A stretch of 64,000 nt of DNA from Blastococcus sp. Marseille-P5729 (GTDB taxonomy: Bacteria > Actinomycetota > Actinomycetes > Mycobacteriales > Antricoccaceae). Position numbers and translations under genes: made by a program. The stretch spans positions 434,001-498,000 of the forward strand of contig NZ_OMPO01000002.1 in NCBI RefSeq assembly GCF_900292035.1, written 5' to 3'. The notes under the pieces were generated by a model, which saw nothing but the letters and a program-made list of their open reading frames with translations, did no database searches and was not told the DNA's origin. Numbering within the stretch: the stretch's first letter is position 1; each line of letters starts with the position of its first letter. Of the stretch, positions 13,074 through 22,317 are shown one piece after another.

Positions 13074-14155
13074 GCGGGCTTCTTCTTGCGCTTCGGCGAG
13101 AGCACCCGCCGCACGAAGCCGATCACCTGCTCGTTGCACAGCTCGGGCTGCTCCATCATCGCCATGTGGCCCGCGCCGGGAACGACGAACAGGTCCGCGG
13201 CCGGGATCTCCTTCGCGATCAACTCGCTGTGCTCCAACGGCGTCATCTTGTCCTCGTCGCCGCAGATAATCAGCACCTCGGCCTTGGCGAGCGCGGCCAG
13301 CGCCTGCACCTTGTCGTGCCCGGCGAGCGTCGGGTAGAAGTCCGCGACGACGTCCAAGGGGGTCGAGGAGACCATCCGATCGACGTAGTCCGCCAGCGAC
13401 GCAGACGCTCCCTCGCTGCCGAAGGCGTAGCGGCGGATCAGCAGCCAGATCGTGTCGGCGGTGAGCCGGCGACCACGCTCGACCGAGCGCGGGGCGAACC
13501 GGGCGCCGCGGGCCAGGGCTGGCAGCGCGCGCTGCACCAGGGTCGAGGGCAGGCTGGCTCGCATCGCGGCCATGAGATTGCCGGCGGACGTCGACATCAG
13601 CACCGCCCCGACGATCCGGGTGCCGAACAGGCCGGGCCGGCGATCGGCCAGGCCCATGATCGTCATGCCGCCCATCGAGTGGCCGACCACGATCACGTTG
13701 TCGTCCTCGTTGCTGGCCGCCTCGACGACCTGCTCCAGGTCAGCGCCGAGCTGGTCGATGGTGCAGTCGGCGGCCTCGGAATGCCCGGAGCGCCCGTGCG
13801 AGCGCTGGTCGAAGAAGACCAGCCGCATCGTGGGATCGGTGTTCTGGCTCAACGCGAGGCGCTGGAAGTGGAAGCTGCCCATCTCGTGGGTGTACCCGTG
13901 CGCGAAGATGACCGTCACCGGCGCATCCATCGGGCCGACCTCCTCGACGTACAGCGGGGTGCCGTCGGTGGCGGTCACGGTGTAGTGGCGGTCGCTGGGC
14001 AGCGCGCCGAACTCGATGTCGCGGTAGGGATCGGGCCGCTCGTGCAGCCGCCGCACGGTCGCGCGCTCGGCGATGACGCGCGCGGTGTTCAGCACCGCGG
14101 TCGCGCCCGCGAGACCACCCGCGACCAGCGCGAGCGTCTTGTTGCGCTTAGCCAT
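13070..14155 (-). CDS. Alpha/beta hydrolase with N-terminal membrane anchor
   Basis: This 361-residue protein starts with a basic stretch and a short hydrophobic segment (about residues 6-24), which suggests membrane attachment. The alpha/beta hydrolase fold follows, with oxyanion region IFAHGYTHEMGSFHF, nucleophile elbow VGHSMGGM (Ser at about residue 187), acid GDEDKMTP and base PGAGHMAMMEQP. The substrate is not predictable; lipid or ester hydrolysis is likely. The ATG at 14155 has a GAGGGAG site and overlaps the end of alr by 8 bases. A hydrolase between alr and tsaE is common in actinobacteria. Confidence 0.85.
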   Translation of the reverse strand: MAKRNKTLALVAGGLAGATAVLNTARVIAERATVRRLHERPDPYRDIEFGALPSDRHYTVTATDGTPLYVEEVGPMDAPVTVIFAHGYTHEMGSFHFQRLALSQNTDPTMRLVFFDQRSHGRSGHSEAADCTIDQLGADLEQVVEAASNEDDNVIVVGHSMGGMTIMGLADRRPGLFGTRIVGAVLMSTSAGNLMAAMRASLPSTLVQRALPALARGARFAPRSVERGRRLTADTIWLLIRRYAFGSEGASASLADYVDRMVSSTPLDVVADFYPTLAGHDKVQALAALAKAEVLIICGDEDKMTPLEHSELIAKEIPAADLFVVPGAGHMAMMEQPELCNEQVIGFVRRVLSPKRKKKPA

Positions 14156-15296
14156 GTGCTCTCCCTCGGAGGTCGTTATGGTGGCGCCGGGCGAAGCGTC
14201 CCCCGGCGCGCGCGACGATCTCGTAGTGAATCGTTCCGGCGGCGTCCGCCCACTCCTGCGCGGTGGGCTCGTCGTACGCCGCATCGCCCCACAGCACGAC
14301 CTCGTCACCGGCATGCACGTCCGCGTCCCCGACGTCGACGACGAACTGGTCCATGCACACCCGGCCGGCGATCGGGTATCGAACGCCGTCGATCGTCACC
14401 GGTGCACGCCCGCTGGCCGCGCGCGGGATGCCGTCGGCGTACCCGACGGGCACCACCGCGAGCCGGGTGGCGCGCGATGTCGTGTAGGTGAGGCCGTAGG
14501 AGACGCCGGTACCGGCGGGGACCTCCTTGACCATCAGCACCCGCGCGCTGGCGCGCATCGCGGGCCACAGGTCGTACTCGCTCGGGTCGCCGCCCATCGG
14601 GTCGAGCCCGTACAGCGACACCCCTGGTCGCACCATGTCGCACCAGGCACCTGGGTCGGTCAGGCTCGCGGCGGAGTTCGCGATGTGCAGCGCGAAGCCG
14701 TCCAGACCCGACGCGCGAGCCACTTCGGCCGCCTCGTGCAGGGCCGTGATCTGGGCCTGGACGGTGGGGTGGCCGGGCGCGTCGGCGAACGCGAAATGGC
14801 TCCAGACGCCGGCGATCCGCACCCGCCGCGCCGACTCGAGCTCGGCGGCCCGGGCAACGAGCGCCGGCCACTGATCCGGCGGGCAGCCGGCCCGGCCCAG
14901 CCCGGTGTCGATCTTGAGGTGGACGACGCCTCCGTCACCGGCGTCCGCGATGGCCTCGAGCGCCTCGATCGTGGAGACCCCGAGCTCGACGCCAGCACCG
15001 AGCGCCCAGGCGAAGTCGGTCCCGGGGGTGTGCAGCCACGACAGGACGCGGGCTTCGATCCCCGCCCCGCGAAGGGTGCGTGCCTCGTCGAGAATTGTGA
15101 CGCCGAGCGCGTCGGCGCCACCTGCGAGCGCTGCCCGGGCGGATTCCACGATCCCGTGGCCGTAGCCATCGGCCTTGACGACGGCCATCAACGGACGGCC
15201 GACCCGCGCGCGCAGTGTCGCCGTGTTGTGGGTCAGGGCTGCCAGATCGATGTCGAGCACGGCCATGCCGGGGCTCAATGGTGGGTGGACGCTCAC
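14148..15296 (-). CDS. alr: Alanine racemase
   Basis: Alr interconverts L- and D-alanine with PLP and supplies D-alanine for peptidoglycan. The 382-residue protein has the PLP lysine in VVKADGYGHG (Lys41), the SHFAFAD barrel segment, and the C-terminal catalytic tyrosine and active-site region in GVSYGLTYT and GRVCMDQ. The GTG at 15296 is favoured because CAGACT lies six bases upstream, compatible with a weak leaderless promoter; an ATG at 15266 is possible but has no ribosome site. It is the first gene of the operon leading to tsaD and is divergent from a TetR gene across a large palindrome. Confidence 0.95.
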   Translation of the reverse strand: MSVHPPLSPGMAVLDIDLAALTHNTATLRARVGRPLMAVVKADGYGHGIVESARAALAGGADALGVTILDEARTLRGAGIEARVLSWLHTPGTDFAWALGAGVELGVSTIEALEAIADAGDGGVVHLKIDTGLGRAGCPPDQWPALVARAAELESARRVRIAGVWSHFAFADAPGHPTVQAQITALHEAAEVARASGLDGFALHIANSAASLTDPGAWCDMVRPGVSLYGLDPMGGDPSEYDLWPAMRASARVLMVKEVPAGTGVSYGLTYTTSRATRLAVVPVGYADGIPRAASGRAPVTIDGVRYPIAGRVCMDQFVVDVGDADVHAGDEVVLWGDAAYDEPTAQEWADAAGTIHYEIVARAGGRFARRHHNDLRGRAHG

Positions 15297-15347
15297 CAGT
15301 CCAGTCTGCCGCACGCGATGCCGCGGGGGCGCCACTTCCTCCTGTGG

Positions 15348-15387
15348 CACATTGCACACGCGGCAATTTTGCCCATTGTGCAATGTG
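15348..15387. promoter_or_regulatory. 40-bp concentric palindrome, probable TetR operator
   Basis: The outer arms CACATTGCACA (15348-15358) and TGTGCAATGTG (15377-15387) are perfect inverted copies. An inner palindrome GGCAATTTTGCC (15362-15373) has the same centre. The element lies between divergent alr and tetR, just upstream of the tetR -10 box at 15392-15397. It is well placed for TetR autoregulation and perhaps for control of alr. Confidence 0.8.
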
Positions 15388-15404
15388 TCGGTACGGTGAT
15401 TCCT

Positions 15405-16043
15405 GTGACCGGGACACTGGGGCTCCGCGAGGAGAAGAAGTCGCAGACCCGCCGCGCCATCGCGGACGCCGCCCTGCGGCTCGCGTCCGAGCGCGGCTAT
15501 TCGAACGTGACCGTGGCGCAGATCGCCGCCGCCGCGGGGGTCTCGCGACGCACCTTCTCGAACTACTTCCCCTCCAAGGCCGACTGCTTCACCGCCGTGG
15601 TCGACGACCGCTTTCTCGCCGACATCGCTCCCGAGCTGCTGGCCAGCGACGGCAGCGGCGTGCGCGAACGGCTGGCCGCGGCCTTTCAGAAGGCCGATCC
15701 GGCCTTCTGGGACGATCTGGCGCGCGTGCACCAGCTGATCCAGACCGAGCCGGAGGTCGCGGCCGCCATCGCGCTGGCCGAGAAGCGTCAGTGTGAGGAC
15801 GTCGTCGCCGGGCTCGTCGCGGCCAGTGACGGCAGCATCGACCGGCTCCGGCTGTGGTTGACAGTCGCCGTCGTCAGCACGTGCATCAACACCTGCGTCG
15901 AGAGCTGGTTGGCGGACGGCGGCCGCGGCGGCCACAAGCGGTTGGCCGAGATGGTCGCCAGCTCGCTGCAGATCCTCGACCTCTCCTGGCTCGACCCGCA
16001 CATCGGCGCCCTGCACAGCTATCACCAAGCCACCCACCCGTAA
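15405..16043 (+). CDS. TetR-family transcriptional regulator
   Basis: The 212-residue protein has an N-terminal TetR helix-turn-helix (about residues 13-60) with the typical GYSNVTVAQIAAAAGVSRRT and FSNYFPSKAD segments, followed by an all-helical ligand domain. GTG codons occur at 15396 and 15405; the second is chosen because a TACGGT -10 box sits exactly seven bases upstream, giving a leaderless start. The MMPL transporter gene follows 69 bases later on the same strand, so the regulator probably controls it and itself through the adjacent palindrome. The ligand is unknown. Confidence 0.88.
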   Translation: MTGTLGLREEKKSQTRRAIADAALRLASERGYSNVTVAQIAAAAGVSRRTFSNYFPSKADCFTAVVDDRFLADIAPELLASDGSGVRERLAAAFQKADPAFWDDLARVHQLIQTEPEVAAAIALAEKRQCEDVVAGLVAASDGSIDRLRLWLTVAVVSTCINTCVESWLADGGRGGHKRLAEMVASSLQILDLSWLDPHIGALHSYHQATHP

Positions 16044-16112
16044 CCGCCTCCACCGAACCGGACACCGCGCGCCCACCCGCGCCTGCGGCACATCTCCGAA
16101 AGGACCACCTCC

Positions 16113-18452
16113 GTGGCAACGCTCCTCTATCGCATCGGGCACTTCTGCTACCGCAACCGCAAAGGCGTGCTCGCCGCGTGGCTCGTGGTGCTGATCGGCA
16201 TGGCCACCGCCGCCGGTCTACTCATGGGCAAGTTCAGCCCGCAGTTCTCGATTCCAGGACTGCAGTCGCAGACCGCGCTGGACAAGCTCACCGAGAAGGT
16301 CCCGGCCGCCGGTGGCACGACCGGCCGCGTGGTCCTGCAGGCCGAGGACGGCCCGCTGGCCACCCCCGCGCACGACGCGCAGGTCGAGGCGATGGTCTCG
16401 GAGATCTCCGGGATGGACGGCGTCGCCTCGGTGACCCCGCCGATCCCCGGAACGAGCATCTCGCCCACCGAGCCCTCGATCGGCTACATCACGATCGTGT
16501 TCTCCGACGAGATCGGCGCGATCCCGGTCGCGACGCTCGAGTCGATCGAAAAGGTGGTCGGTGAGAACGACGGCGACGGGCTGCGCGCGGAGATCGGTGG
16601 CGCGGCCGCCCAGCAGATGCCCGCGATCGGCTCGACCGAGGGAATCGGCGTGGCCATCGCCGTGGTCGTCCTGCTGATCACCTTCGGGTCCATCCTGGCG
16701 GCCGGGCTGCCGCTGCTGACTGCGCTGATCGGTCTCGGTATCGGGATCAGCGGGATCCTGATCGTGTCGGGCTTCGTGACGATGTCCGACACCGCCCCGA
16801 TCCTGGCCCTCATGCTCGGCATGGCGGTCGGTATCGACTACGCGCTGTTCATCGTCTCCAAGCACCGCGACCAGCTGCGCCGCGGCCTGGGGGTCGAGGA
16901 GTCGATCTCGCGGGCCAACGCCACCGCGGGTACCGCGGTCGTGTTCGCGGGCCTCACGGTGATCATCGCGCTGGCCGCGCTGACCGTCGTCGGCATCCCC
17001 TTCCTCGGCGTCATGGGTCTCGGGTCCGCGTTCACCGTCATCATGGCGGTGCTCGTCGCCACCACGCTGGTGCCGGCGCTGCTCGGATTCGCGGGCTACC
17101 GGGTGCTGCCGAAGAAGGAGCGCACGGACATCGAGGCCCGGGTCGGGCAGACCATCGCGGCCGAGGAGCATCACACGCCGAACCGGTGGATCCGGTTCAT
17201 CGACCGGCGTCCGCTCGTCGCGCTGCTCGGCGGCGTCCTGCTGCTCGGCCTGATCGCGATCCCGGCTACCCAGCTGCGCCTCGGGCTGCCGACCGACAGC
17301 ACCGCCGGTCCAGAGACCAGCAAGCGCCAGGCCTACGACCTCGTCGTCGAGGGATTCGGGGAGGGCGCCAACAACCCGTTGCTCCTGCTGGTCGAGCCCG
17401 ACTCGCCGCAGCTGCTGGACCCGCAGACCGCGGCCGGCGTGGAGGCGCAGGTGCAGCAGCAGCTCATGCAGCAGGCGGCCGAGAACCCGCAGCTGGCGAA
17501 GTACGGAACCCCCGAGATGCTCCAGATGGCCGTCGACCAGGCGAAGGCGGACGCCGTGATGAAGCCGTACATCGACCAGATCGCCGGGGTCGAGAACGTC
17601 GCGTCGGTCCAGGCGATCACCGGGACGCCGGACGGGTTGTTCTACGTGCTGCAGGTGGTGCCCGGCAGCGGGGCCTCGGACCAGGCCACCGTCGATCTGG
17701 TGAACGAGCTGCGCTCCGTCAGTGACGACCTCGGCGAGCAGAACGGCGCGAACGTCGAGGTGACCGGCCTGAACGTGGTCGAGATGGACATCTCGCAGAA
17801 GCTGGCCGACGCGCTCCCGATCTACCTGGCGATCGTCGTCGGGCTGGCGCTCATCCTGCTCTTCTTCGTCTTCCGCTCGCTCATTGTGCCGATCAAGGCG
17901 GTGCTGGGCTTCCTGCTGTCGATCGCGGCGTCCTTCGGTGCCGTCGTCGCGGTCTACCAGCTCGGCTGGCTGCAGGGGATCTTCGGCGTCGACACCCCGG
18001 CGCCCATCATCAGCTTCCTCCCGGTGCTGCTGATCGGCATCCTCTTCGGCCTATCCATGGACTACGAGATGTTCCTGGTCTCGGGCATGCGTGAGGCACA
18101 CGCGCACGGTCTCCCGGCGCGCAAGGCCGTGACGACCGGCTACATGGCCGGCTCGCGGGTGGTCACCGCAGCCGCAATCATCATGATCTCGGTGTTCGCG
18201 GGATTCATCATGGCGCCCGACACAATCATCGCCTCGATCGGCTTCGCGCTGGCGGTCGGCGTGATGTTCGATGCCTTCGTGGTGCGGATGACGATCGTGC
18301 CGGCGGTGATGCGGCTGCTCGGCGAGAAGGCCTGGTACCTACCGCGGTGGATGGACAAGGCCATCCCGCACGCGGACGTCGAGGGAACCAAGCTACTGGC
18401 GAAGCTGGAGGCCGCCGACCACAAGTCCGAGCGAGAGACCGAGCTGGTCTGA
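16113..18452 (+). CDS. MMPL-family RND transporter
   Basis: This 779-residue inner-membrane protein belongs to the MMPL/RND group of proton-driven exporters of lipids or hydrophobic compounds. Its layout is typical: an N-terminal membrane helix near residues 18-40, a first extracytoplasmic domain, five helices (about 178-330) containing the GMAVGIDYALFIVSKHRDQL motif, a second extracytoplasmic domain with a Gln-rich stretch near 450, and a last helix bundle with LFGLSMDYEMFLVSGMREA. The GDxDY-like acidic residues for proton relay are present in both halves. The GTG at 16113 follows an AAAGGA site. It appears co-transcribed with the upstream TetR gene. Confidence 0.92.
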   Translation: MATLLYRIGHFCYRNRKGVLAAWLVVLIGMATAAGLLMGKFSPQFSIPGLQSQTALDKLTEKVPAAGGTTGRVVLQAEDGPLATPAHDAQVEAMVSEISGMDGVASVTPPIPGTSISPTEPSIGYITIVFSDEIGAIPVATLESIEKVVGENDGDGLRAEIGGAAAQQMPAIGSTEGIGVAIAVVVLLITFGSILAAGLPLLTALIGLGIGISGILIVSGFVTMSDTAPILALMLGMAVGIDYALFIVSKHRDQLRRGLGVEESISRANATAGTAVVFAGLTVIIALAALTVVGIPFLGVMGLGSAFTVIMAVLVATTLVPALLGFAGYRVLPKKERTDIEARVGQTIAAEEHHTPNRWIRFIDRRPLVALLGGVLLLGLIAIPATQLRLGLPTDSTAGPETSKRQAYDLVVEGFGEGANNPLLLLVEPDSPQLLDPQTAAGVEAQVQQQLMQQAAENPQLAKYGTPEMLQMAVDQAKADAVMKPYIDQIAGVENVASVQAITGTPDGLFYVLQVVPGSGASDQATVDLVNELRSVSDDLGEQNGANVEVTGLNVVEMDISQKLADALPIYLAIVVGLALILLFFVFRSLIVPIKAVLGFLLSIAASFGAVVAVYQLGWLQGIFGVDTPAPIISFLPVLLIGILFGLSMDYEMFLVSGMREAHAHGLPARKAVTTGYMAGSRVVTAAAIIMISVFAGFIMAPDTIIASIGFALAVGVMFDAFVVRMTIVPAVMRLLGEKAWYLPRWMDKAIPHADVEGTKLLAKLEAADHKSERETELV

Positions 18453-18468
18453 GCGCCCTGCAGTGTGC

Positions 18469-18500
18469 TGGCCGGGGCGATCGCGAAATCGCCCCGGTCA
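18469..18500. terminator. Bidirectional terminator hairpin between MMPL gene and nnr
   Basis: The arms CCGGGGCGAT (18472-18481) and ATCGCCCCGG (18488-18497) with a 6-base loop form a perfect stem. The stem extends three more pairs, one of them a wobble, to 18469 and 18500. It lies in the 45-base spacer between the two convergent stops and reaches the nnr stop codon. Confidence 0.8.
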
Positions 18501-19916
18501 GCTCACCACCGCCCGCAGCAGATCGGGCAGGTCGCCGGCGATGATCGGGCCGGACGCCGCCTGCGCGGCGCGGCCGTGGGCGTGCGCGCCCATCGCCGCG
18601 GCCATCCGCGGTTCGAGGCCGGCGGCCAGCAGCGCTCCGATGACCCCGGCGAGTACGTCGCCGGTGCCGGCGGTCGCCAGCCTCGGCGAGCCAGTCGCGT
18701 TGACCAGCGCGGGATGACCGGGTGCGGCCACGATCGTCGACGGCCCCTTGAGCAGAACGACGCAGCCGGAGTCCTCGGCAGCGCGCCGCGCGGCACTCAA
18801 CGGATCACCGATCGGGAAGAAGATCCGCTCGAACTCGCCGGCGTGCGGCGTCAGGACGGTGGGTGCGGCTCGCTGCCGTAGCTCGTCGACGCGATCCCCC
18901 AGCAGGGTGAGGCCATCGGCGTCCACCAGCACCGGGACGTCCACGGCGAGCACCTCGTCGAGCAGTTCGCGGCCGCGCTCGTCGGTGCCGATGCCGGGGC
19001 CGACCACCCACGCGTCGGTGCGGACCGCCTCGGCGACGGACGGCGCCACGACGCACTCCGGCCACGCCTCGATCACGCGATCGGACGCCGGCGGCCCACC
19101 GACGAACCGCACCATTCCCGGCTTGGCACGAAGCGCTCCGCCGACGCACAGCGCCGCAGCTCCGGCGTACTTCGCCGACCCAGCGGCGATCCCGACGACA
19201 CCGGTGGAGTACTTGTGTCCGTCGTACGGCTGACGCGGCCACGCCCGCCGCACCTCGTCGTCGGTGAGCACGCCGGCGGCCGCAGGGGGTAGCTCCGGCC
19301 CGAGACCGATGTCGACGAGCTCGACGTCGCCGCAGTAGGCCGCGCCGAGGAGATGCGCCGGTTTGTAGCATCCGAAGGTGACGGTGGTATGCGCACGGAT
19401 CGCATCCTTGGCAGGAATGCCGGTATCGACAGCCACCCCCGAGGGAACATCGACAGCCACCACCAAACCATGAGTCGCGACTGCTTCGCCGATATCGCCG
19501 GGAAGCCCGACCTCGCGACCGCTGCCCAGACCAGCGATGCCGTCGACCATTAGATTGGCGTCCTGGATCAGGTCAGCCGCGCCGTCGTCCCCGATCCGCT
19601 GCACCTCGCCGCCAGAGCGTCGGTAGGCAGCCAGCGCGCCGGGATAGGTCGCGTCGGCCACCAGCAGCGCGGTGACCGCGACGCCGCGCTCGCGCAGGAA
19701 GCGGCCGGCGTGCAGGGCGTCTCCCCCGTTGCCGCCGGGGCCGACCAGCAGCACCACGCGGGCGCCGTACGCCCCGCCGCTGCTCTCGCGCAGCAGCCGC
19801 AGCACAACCTGGGCCAAGCCATAGGACGCCTTCTGCATCAACGATCCGGCGGGCGCTCGCGCCATGAGTGCGGCTTCGGCGTCCTGCACCTGCTGCCGGC
19901 CGTAGAGACCGATCAT
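18498..19916 (-). CDS. nnr: Bifunctional NAD(P)H-hydrate epimerase / ADP-dependent dehydratase
   Basis: This enzyme repairs hydrated NADH and NADPH. The 472-residue fusion has an N-terminal YjeF_N epimerase domain with the [16 protein letters not shown] loop near residue 55, then a YjeF_C ribokinase-like dehydratase domain ending in the [18 protein letters not shown] motif with the conserved catalytic aspartate. The ATG at 19916 overlaps the acpS stop in an ATGA junction. The acpS-nnr pair is a common actinobacterial arrangement. Confidence 0.95.
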   Translation of the reverse strand: MIGLYGRQQVQDAEAALMARAPAGSLMQKASYGLAQVVLRLLRESSGGAYGARVVLLVGPGGNGGDALHAGRFLRERGVAVTALLVADATYPGALAAYRRSGGEVQRIGDDGAADLIQDANLMVDGIAGLGSGREVGLPGDIGEAVATHGLVVAVDVPSGVAVDTGIPAKDAIRAHTTVTFGCYKPAHLLGAAYCGDVELVDIGLGPELPPAAAGVLTDDEVRRAWPRQPYDGHKYSTGVVGIAAGSAKYAGAAALCVGGALRAKPGMVRFVGGPPASDRVIEAWPECVVAPSVAEAVRTDAWVVGPGIGTDERGRELLDEVLAVDVPVLVDADGLTLLGDRVDELRQRAAPTVLTPHAGEFERIFFPIGDPLSAARRAAEDSGCVVLLKGPSTIVAAPGHPALVNATGSPRLATAGTGDVLAGVIGALLAAGLEPRMAAAMGAHAHGRAAQAASGPIIAGDLPDLLRAVVS

Positions 19917-20296
19917 CGCGGCACCTCCACCGACAGCGCGACCACCATCGCCACCGCGATGCCCCCGTCGTGCGAGAGCGAGAGCTGCCACCCGTGGACG
20001 CCGAGCTCGTCGGCGCGGGCCTGCACGGTGCCGCGGGTGATCAGCCGGGGCCGGCCGCGCTCGGCGGTCTGGACCTCGGCGTCGTGCCACAGCAGGTTGC
20101 CCGGCGCGCCGAGGGCCTTCGCGAGCGCCTCCTTGGCGGCGAAGCGGGCGGCCAGCGACGCGGCATGCCGCGGGCGGCCGGATGGCGAGATCTGCTCGGC
20201 GGGAGTGAAGAGCTTGTCCTTGAGCCTCGGCGTCCGTATCAGCGACTCGGCGAACCGCTCGACCGGGCAGACGTCCACCCCGACCCCGACGATCAC
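19913..20296 (-). CDS. acpS: Holo-[acyl-carrier-protein] synthase
   Basis: AcpS transfers phosphopantetheine from CoA to a serine of ACP for fatty acid synthesis. The 127-residue protein has both family motifs: [12 protein letters not shown] at the N-terminus and [13 protein letters not shown] near residue 52, which bind magnesium and CoA. The GTG at 20296 has a purine-rich GGAGAGGGGG site. It is co-transcribed and overlaps with nnr. Confidence 0.94.
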   Translation of the reverse strand: MIVGVGVDVCPVERFAESLIRTPRLKDKLFTPAEQISPSGRPRHAASLAARFAAKEALAKALGAPGNLLWHDAEVQTAERGRPRLITRGTVQARADELGVHGWQLSLSHDGGIAVAMVVALSVEVPR

Positions 20297-20370
20297 GCGT
20301 CCCCCTCTCCGTTGTGCGGGGGTGTGCAGCACGATAACCGGCTCATAGGGTGCTCCACTGCCCCGCAGAA

Positions 20371-22239
20371 CTACTCGACGGTGACGGACTTGGCCAGGTT
20401 GCGCGGCTGGTCGACGTCCAGGCCCTTCGCGGCCGCGATCTCGCACGCCATCACCTGCAGCGGAACCGCGGTGACCAGCGGAGCCAGCAGCGTCGGGCAG
20501 TGCGGCACCCGGATCACATGGTCGGCGTACGGCGTGACCTCCTCGTCGCCGGCCTCGGCGATCACGATCGTCTTCGCGCCGCGGGCGCGCACCTCTTGGA
20601 TGTTGGAGACGATCTTGCCGTGCAGCGTGTCCCGACCCAGCGGCGACGGGCAGACCACGACCACCGGGGTACCGTCGCCGACCAGCGCGATCGGGCCGTG
20701 CTTGAGCTCCCCGGCCGCGAACCCCTCGGCGTGCATGTAGGCCAGCTCCTTAAGCTTCAGCGCCCCCTCCAGAGCGACGGGGAAGCCCACGTGCCGGCCG
20801 AGGAAGAGCACCTGTGCGCAGTCGGCGAGCTCCTCGCGGGCGAGCTTGCGCACCGGCTCCATCGTATCGAGCACCTGCTCGACCGCGGCGGGCATTGCCT
20901 TGAGCTGATCGACGATCACCGCGACCTCGTCGCCCCACTTCACCCCGCGCACGCTCGCCAGGTGCAGCGCAATGAGATAGCAGGCGACGATCTGTGCCAG
21001 AAACGCCTTCGTCGACGCGACCGCGATCTCGACGCCCGCGCGGGTGTAGAGCACGGCGTCCGACTCGCGTGGGATCGTCGAGCCGATCGTGTTGCAGATG
21101 GCGAGGATGCGCGCGTGCTGGTCCTTGGCGTGCCGCAGCGCCATCAGGGTGTCCATGGTCTCGCCGGACTGGCTGATGGCGATGACGAGCGTGGTCCGGT
21201 CGAGCACCGGGTCGCGGTAGCGGAACTCGCTGGCCAGCTCGACCTCGCACGGGATGCGGGTCCAGTGCTCGATCGCGTACTTGGCGATCATCCCGGCGTA
21301 CGACGAGGTCCCGCAGGCGATGATGAAGATCTTGGTGATGTCTCGGAAGTCCTCGTCGGAGAGCCGGACCTCGTCGAGCACGATGTCGCCAGTGTCGGTC
21401 AACCGGCCCCGGAGGGTGTCGGCGACGACCGCGGGCTGCTCGGCGATCTCCTTGAGCATGAACCAGTCGTAACCGCCCTTCTCGGCGGCGGCGTCGTCCC
21501 AGTCGATGGTGTAGCCGGTGAGCTCGATCTCGCCGCCGTCGAAACCGATGACGGTGATGCCGCGCTCGGCGTTGATCTCGCAGATCTGGTCCTGCCCGAG
21601 CTCGATCGCCTCGCGGGTATGTGCGATGAAGGCTGAGACGTCGGAGCCAAGGAAGTACTCGCCGTCGCCAAGGCCCGCGACCAGGGGCGAGTTGCGGCGC
21701 GCGCCGATGATCGTGCCGGGAGCGTCGGCGTGGCTGATCACCAGGGTGAACGCGCCCTCGAGCCGGGCGCAGACGCGGCGCACCGCCTCGCGCAGCCGGG
21801 TCTCGTGGTCAGGCGCGATCTCGTCGAAGGCGTCCTGCACGAGGTGCGCGACGACCTCGGTGTCGGTGTCGGAGGCCAGGTCGATCCCTCGGGACTCCAG
21901 GGACGAGCGCAGGGCGGCGAAGTTCTCGATGATGCCGTTGTGCACGACCGCGACCTTGCCGACGTACGACAGGTGCGGGTGGGCGTTGCGGTCGTTGGGC
22001 GGGCCATGGGTCGCCCAGCGCGTGTGGCCCATGCCGGTCGTGGACTGCGGCAGCGGGTCCTGATCGAGCAGCTCGATGAGGTTGGCGAGCTTGCCGGCCT
22101 TCTTGCGGATGTGCAGCGCTCCATCGGACACGACCGCGATGCCGGCCGAGTCGTAGCCGCGGTACTCAAGGCGCCGCAGACCCTCCATCACGACGTCCTG
22201 GGCCTGCTTGCTGCCGACGTACCCGACGATTCCACACAT
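20371..22239 (-). CDS. glmS: Glutamine-fructose-6-phosphate aminotransferase (isomerizing)
   Basis: GlmS makes glucosamine-6-phosphate, the entry to peptidoglycan amino sugars. The 622-residue protein begins MCGIVGYVG with the catalytic Cys2, followed by the class II amidotransferase motifs HTRWATHG and HNGIIENF. Two SIS domains follow, with CGTSSYAG and SQSGETMDT, and the protein ends in [13 protein letters not shown] with the conserved C-terminal lysine. A longer upstream frame exists, but Met22239 must follow directly for Cys2 to be exposed. TACCCT lies seven bases before the ATG, indicating a leaderless transcript. There is no glmS ribozyme. Confidence 0.97.
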   Translation of the reverse strand: MCGIVGYVGSKQAQDVVMEGLRRLEYRGYDSAGIAVVSDGALHIRKKAGKLANLIELLDQDPLPQSTTGMGHTRWATHGPPNDRNAHPHLSYVGKVAVVHNGIIENFAALRSSLESRGIDLASDTDTEVVAHLVQDAFDEIAPDHETRLREAVRRVCARLEGAFTLVISHADAPGTIIGARRNSPLVAGLGDGEYFLGSDVSAFIAHTREAIELGQDQICEINAERGITVIGFDGGEIELTGYTIDWDDAAAEKGGYDWFMLKEIAEQPAVVADTLRGRLTDTGDIVLDEVRLSDEDFRDITKIFIIACGTSSYAGMIAKYAIEHWTRIPCEVELASEFRYRDPVLDRTTLVIAISQSGETMDTLMALRHAKDQHARILAICNTIGSTIPRESDAVLYTRAGVEIAVASTKAFLAQIVACYLIALHLASVRGVKWGDEVAVIVDQLKAMPAAVEQVLDTMEPVRKLAREELADCAQVLFLGRHVGFPVALEGALKLKELAYMHAEGFAAGELKHGPIALVGDGTPVVVVCPSPLGRDTLHGKIVSNIQEVRARGAKTIVIAEAGDEEVTPYADHVIRVPHCPTLLAPLVTAVPLQVMACEIAAAKGLDVDQPRNLAKSVTVE

Positions 22240-22246
22240 AGCGACC

Positions 22247-22252
22247 AGGGTA
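22247..22252 (-). promoter_or_regulatory. -10 box TACCCT of leaderless glmS
   Basis: On the minus strand TACCCT is separated from the glmS ATG by seven bases and no ribosome-binding site intervenes. Transcription would begin at or next to the start codon. Confidence 0.6.
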
Positions 22253-22317
22253 CCGCGCAGCGCACCGACGACTCGGTAGCCGCGCAGCCTGTGGCCGGGC
22301 CCATAGGTGACGCTGGC

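Noticed and set aside
22240-22317. glmS ribozyme or other riboswitch upstream of glmS
   Set aside because: Only 78 bases separate glmS from the divergent gene, the start looks leaderless, and no ribozyme core was seen.
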